Positions 61,302-64,000 of a stretch of 64,000 nt of DNA are shown piece after piece. The notes under the pieces are model-generated. The model saw nothing but the letters and a program-made list of their open reading frames with translations. It was not told the origin of the DNA and did no database searches. How positions within the stretch are numbered: the stretch's first letter is position 1; every line of letters starts with the position of its first letter. The DNA is from Tamlana crocina (GTDB lineage Bacteria > Bacteroidota > Bacteroidia > Flavobacteriales > Flavobacteriaceae): contig CP158972.1 of NCBI GenBank assembly GCA_040429635.1, forward strand, positions 2,924,001 to 2,988,000, in the 5' to 3' direction. Made by a program: the position numbers and the translations under genes.

Positions 61302-63422
61302 TCACCATTTTTCCATTTCGGCACCAACATATTCTTTAAACAGTTTTGAAATAGATTTAGCTTCTCCAAGGATGGTAAGTATATCGCCTTTTTCCAAGAC
61401 GGTGGCTCCATTGGGCGTAAAGGTTTTACTATTTCTTTCTACCAATGCCACCAACACATCTTTTGGCAATTTCACCTCCATTAATTGACGGCCAATCATA
61501 ACACTCTGCGATGTATCTTCTAACAATTTTATGCTTAAAAAGTTTTCATTTTGCAACAGATATTCCTTGATTTCCCTATGACTACCCATAGCCAAAAGTG
61601 TATTGACCACCTGCTCTCTCTCCAAAATATCAATCAATCGAGATAGCATGCGCAATTGCTGCTTAGGTTTTTCGTCGGTATTGATTAAAAAACAGCAAAT
61701 GTGCAGGGGCGATTTGCGCTCTCCATTTTTAGAAGGAATCTCACCAAGCACGGCGGTTTTTGAAAGAATGATATGCAACGACGGATGCAAAACATTTTTA
61801 TATTTGGCATGAAAAATTAAAACACCCGGTAAACTTATAACTGAATCGTCACGTAATGACTGAACGAACTTTTTCTTTACAGCTCCTTTTTTTCTTTGCA
61901 ATCCGGCTTCCAAATAATCGGATGCTTTATCCAAAACCCCATTTATATCGGTTGAGGACTTCAGTATGCTTATTTTAGATTTTATTACTGTTTCATCAAA
62001 AGGGTCGCCTTGCCGCAATCCTTTTTCCTTTAAAATGGCCATTAATTCATTTTCCAATTCATCGTACTGATATTTACCCAAAAGGGCAAACCAATGGAAA
62101 ATAGCACCTTCTCGCTTTACTTTTCCTTTGGCATGGAAATGATACCAAACAAGCCCCAAAACCACAATTCCTGTGGTAAAAAGAATAGGCATCCACCCTA
62201 AATAAATAATCAATATAAACGAAATGACTATCCCAACAACTTGCATAAACGGATAAAGCGGTGACAAATACCCGGGATCGTAAGATTCGATTTTACTTTT
62301 CCTGAAGACGATAACAGAAAAATTGATGAATATAAAAATGAGCAACTGAAAAGTACTGGCTAGTTTAACTATTCCTTCTTCAGACAATAAAAGGATGAAC
62401 AAAATAATCAAAGCCGTTGTGAAAAATATGGCCATTACCGGAGTGCCCTTGCCTCCAATTTTAGACAGCACGGCGGGCAATAATTTGTCTCTCCCCATGG
62501 CAAATGGATAACGGGAAGCAGATAAAAGTCCCGCATTACCCGTAGAAGCAAATGCGGCAAGAGCAGCAACAGACATTAGCAACACGCCCGCATTTTCCGG
62601 TAACCAATTAAACATTTTCGATGCCGCAACGGCAGCAGGCGCCATTTCGTTAGCAAATGTTTCTGGTTCGATAACAGCCACCATGATGTAAACGCCCAAA
62701 CCGTAAATGAGTCCGGTAACCACCAAAGACAGCACCATTCCCAAGGGGATATTCCTTTCTGGGTTTTTAATTTCTTCGGCTACACTCACAATTTGAGTGA
62801 GCCCTAGGTACGATACAAAAACGAATCCAGCCGATGTGAACAGTCCGCCCATACCGTCTGAAAAAAATGGTGTAAACTGCTCTCCAAGTGCTTCTTTCCC
62901 TAATGTGTTTCCGAAGCATATCAAGTAAATCCCATCAACAATAAATGTAATTAAGATGACTAACAGAAAGGTTACGAATACTTTTTGGAACGCCGACGTT
63001 TTTTTTGCTCCTACGAGATTTAAAGCCATAAAAAAAAGTGTAGCCACAATGGCAACGGTTTTAGTTGGAACATCCCAAAATATGGCCGCATAAGCACCGA
63101 TACCAATAATGGCGAAGGTCGTTTTTAGCATTAAGGCGAAATAGGTTCCTAGTCCACCAATAGTTCCCATTAAAGGCCCCAAACTTCTGTCGAGAAAGAA
63201 ATACGCTCCGCCTGACCGTGGTAAAGCGGTTGAGATTTCTGCAATACTGAACATGGACGGTAATATTAATACCCCAGCAAGCATATAGGCCAAAAACACC
63301 GATGCTCCTGTATAATGAGACGCTATACCTGGCAGTAAAAAAAAGCCGGAACTGAACATAGCCCCTGTACTAATGGCAAAAACATCAAACAGCCCTAATT
63401 CTTTTTTTAGTCTCTTTCTCAT
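61302..63422 (-). CDS. APC-family permease with C-terminal EIIA-like and TrkA-C domains
   Basis: A 706-residue inner-membrane protein starting MRKRLKKELGLFDVFAISTG; an upstream ATG at 63437 is also in frame. The first ~435 residues form twelve helices of an amino-acid/polyamine APC transporter (AISTGAMFSSGFFLLPG, RSGGAYFFLDRSLGPLMGT, SVAEEIKNPERNIP). A soluble part follows: a PTS EIIA-like domain with GVLIFHAKYKNVLHPSLHI and SRLIDILEREQVVNTLL, then a TrkA-C domain (VLVALVERNSKTFTPNGATV to ILTILGEA). Such tails bind regulatory ligands. The substrate is unknown. Confidence 0.87.
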   Translation of the reverse strand: MRKRLKKELGLFDVFAISTGAMFSSGFFLLPGIASHYTGASVFLAYMLAGVLILPSMFSIAEISTALPRSGGAYFFLDRSLGPLMGTIGGLGTYFALMLKTTFAIIGIGAYAAIFWDVPTKTVAIVATLFFMALNLVGAKKTSAFQKVFVTFLLVILITFIVDGIYLICFGNTLGKEALGEQFTPFFSDGMGGLFTSAGFVFVSYLGLTQIVSVAEEIKNPERNIPLGMVLSLVVTGLIYGLGVYIMVAVIEPETFANEMAPAAVAASKMFNWLPENAGVLLMSVAALAAFASTGNAGLLSASRYPFAMGRDKLLPAVLSKIGGKGTPVMAIFFTTALIILFILLLSEEGIVKLASTFQLLIFIFINFSVIVFRKSKIESYDPGYLSPLYPFMQVVGIVISFILIIYLGWMPILFTTGIVVLGLVWYHFHAKGKVKREGAIFHWFALLGKYQYDELENELMAILKEKGLRQGDPFDETVIKSKISILKSSTDINGVLDKASDYLEAGLQRKKGAVKKKFVQSLRDDSVISLPGVLIFHAKYKNVLHPSLHIILSKTAVLGEIPSKNGERKSPLHICCFLINTDEKPKQQLRMLSRLIDILEREQVVNTLLAMGSHREIKEYLLQNENFLSIKLLEDTSQSVMIGRQLMEVKLPKDVLVALVERNSKTFTPNGATVLEKGDILTILGEAKSISKLFKEYVGAEMEKW

Positions 63423-63437
63423 AATTAAACATGTCAA

Positions 63438-63603
63438 AAAAGGTTTAACTATTACTAATCTGATTAAAAGATAAGAAAAAGTAATTATTTAAATTCGAAG
63501 GAACAGAAAATTACACGCGAATACGCCTGTATTTATAATAAGATATCGTTTTATCTCAATGGAATCCTTGTTTTTTCTGACCCAATGGATAAACTGCTGC
63601 TAA
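63438..63603. other. Gene-free spacer between mazG and the permease
   Basis: A 166-bp spacer. It should hold the permease promoter, but I find no TAnnTTTG box with good spacing and no strong hairpin. Confidence 0.5.
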
Positions 63604-64000
63604 CTAAAGTTGTTTGGCCTCTTCCCAAAACACGTCCATTTCGGCCAAAGTCATGTCTTTTAAAGGTTTATTCAAATTTTTAGCCTTGCCTTCTAAATAT
63701 TGAAATCGTTTAGAAAATTTTTTATTGGTACGCTCCAAGGCATTTTCTGGGTTTATATTCAAAAATCGGGCATAGTTAACCATGGAAAACAGCACATCGC
63801 CAAACTCACTTTCAATGGCATCGACATCACCGCTTTTTACTTCGGCTTTAAATTCATTGAGCTCCTCCTCTACTTTTTCCCAAACTTGGTTGGGCTGCTC
63901 CCAATCGAAGCCCACACCAGCCACTTTTTCTTGAATCCTGTTGGCTTTTACCAATGCTGGCAAACTTCTGGGCACACCTTCCAACACGCTTTTTTTGCCT
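63604..64000 (-). CDS. mazG: Nucleoside triphosphate pyrophosphohydrolase MazG (5' end beyond window)
   Basis: Hydrolyses (d)NTPs to NMP and pyrophosphate. The frame is open to the window edge, reading KKSVLEGVPRSLPALVKANR, so the N-terminal half lies outside. Visible MazG motifs are the metal-binding EEELNEFKAEVKSG and EFGDVLFSMVNYARFLNINP, then TNKKFSKRFQYLEG. The C-terminal half is complete and ends WEEAKQL. Confidence 0.92.
   Translation of the reverse strand, partial: GKKSVLEGVPRSLPALVKANRIQEKVAGVGFDWEQPNQVWEKVEEELNEFKAEVKSGDVDAIESEFGDVLFSMVNYARFLNINPENALERTNKKFSKRFQYLEGKAKNLNKPLKDMTLAEMDVFWEEAKQL

Noticed and set aside
1-64000. CRISPR arrays, rRNA operons, known defence systems, prophage
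   Set aside because: No regularly spaced direct repeats, no rRNA sequence, no Cas, restriction or phage structural genes were seen on either strand.

Overview
The window reads as a piece of a Bacteroidota chromosome, most likely family Flavobacteriaceae. Evidence: AT-rich DNA, TAnnTTTG-type -7 promoter boxes, almost no Shine-Dalgarno sequences except a strong one before rpsU, a flavobacterial gene order (tRNA cluster, tuf, tRNA-Trp, secE, nusG, rplK, rplA, rplJ, rplL, rpoB), TonB-dependent receptors and a tmRNA with the tag GENNYALAA. I cannot name the species.

Layout. 1-8.1 kb (minus strand) is translation and transcription machinery: the N-terminal part of rpoB, four ribosomal protein genes, nusG, secE, five tRNAs, tuf, hpf, a Xer recombinase and rpsU. 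8.2-9.8 kb is an accessory island of two unknown genes separated by attC-like imperfect palindromes, arranged like integron gene cassettes. A relic of an acyl-CoA dehydrogenase 3' end follows it. 9.9-18.1 kb is general metabolism and membrane genes (acyl-CoA dehydrogenase, ComEA-like HhH protein, alanine:cation symporter, K+ channel, PspC, fatty-acid hydroxylase). 18.1-19.1 kb holds a methyltransferase gene bracketed by short palindromic repeats. 19.1-24.8 kb holds an outer-membrane beta-barrel protein and a giant TPR protein, divergent from ftsE.

24.8-35.5 kb is a surface-polysaccharide locus: two methyltransferase/oxygenase genes, four family 2 glycosyltransferases, two Wzx-type flippases, an FdtA/FdtB-like pair for a 3-amino-3,6-dideoxyhexose, and a FemAB/GNAT-like acyltransferase. 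typA and kdsA follow. 39.3-45.7 kb looks like an iron/siderophore uptake locus: AraC regulator, TonB siderophore receptor, DUF4198 protein, two small membrane proteins and a PepSY membrane protein. 45.7-48.6 kb holds two DUF1801 proteins, an SDR and a saccharopine-dehydrogenase-like enzyme.

48.6-49.6 kb is a scarred integration spot: a degenerate repeat, ssrA (tmRNA), its terminator, the tail of an IS3-family transposase, and a third, eroded attC-like site close in sequence to the one at 9.0 kb. 49.7-60 kb is DUF349, aroE, a tandem pair of DUF368 (putative undecaprenyl-phosphate transporters), TPR, a class III aminotransferase, an OstA/LptA-like protein with an unusual C-terminal CBM-like domain, and a rhodanese. 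An inverted, diverged copy of the ssrA 3' end plus terminator lies at 61.1 kb. An APC permease with EIIA-like and TrkA-C domains and a 5'-truncated (by the window edge) mazG close the window.

The most interesting signals are the attC-like cassette sites (8.2-9.8 and 49.5 kb), the relic att-like copies of tRNA-Trp and ssrA 3' ends, the OstA-CBM fusion, and the matching leaders of rpsU and typA. All calls come from reading the sequence; no database search was possible.
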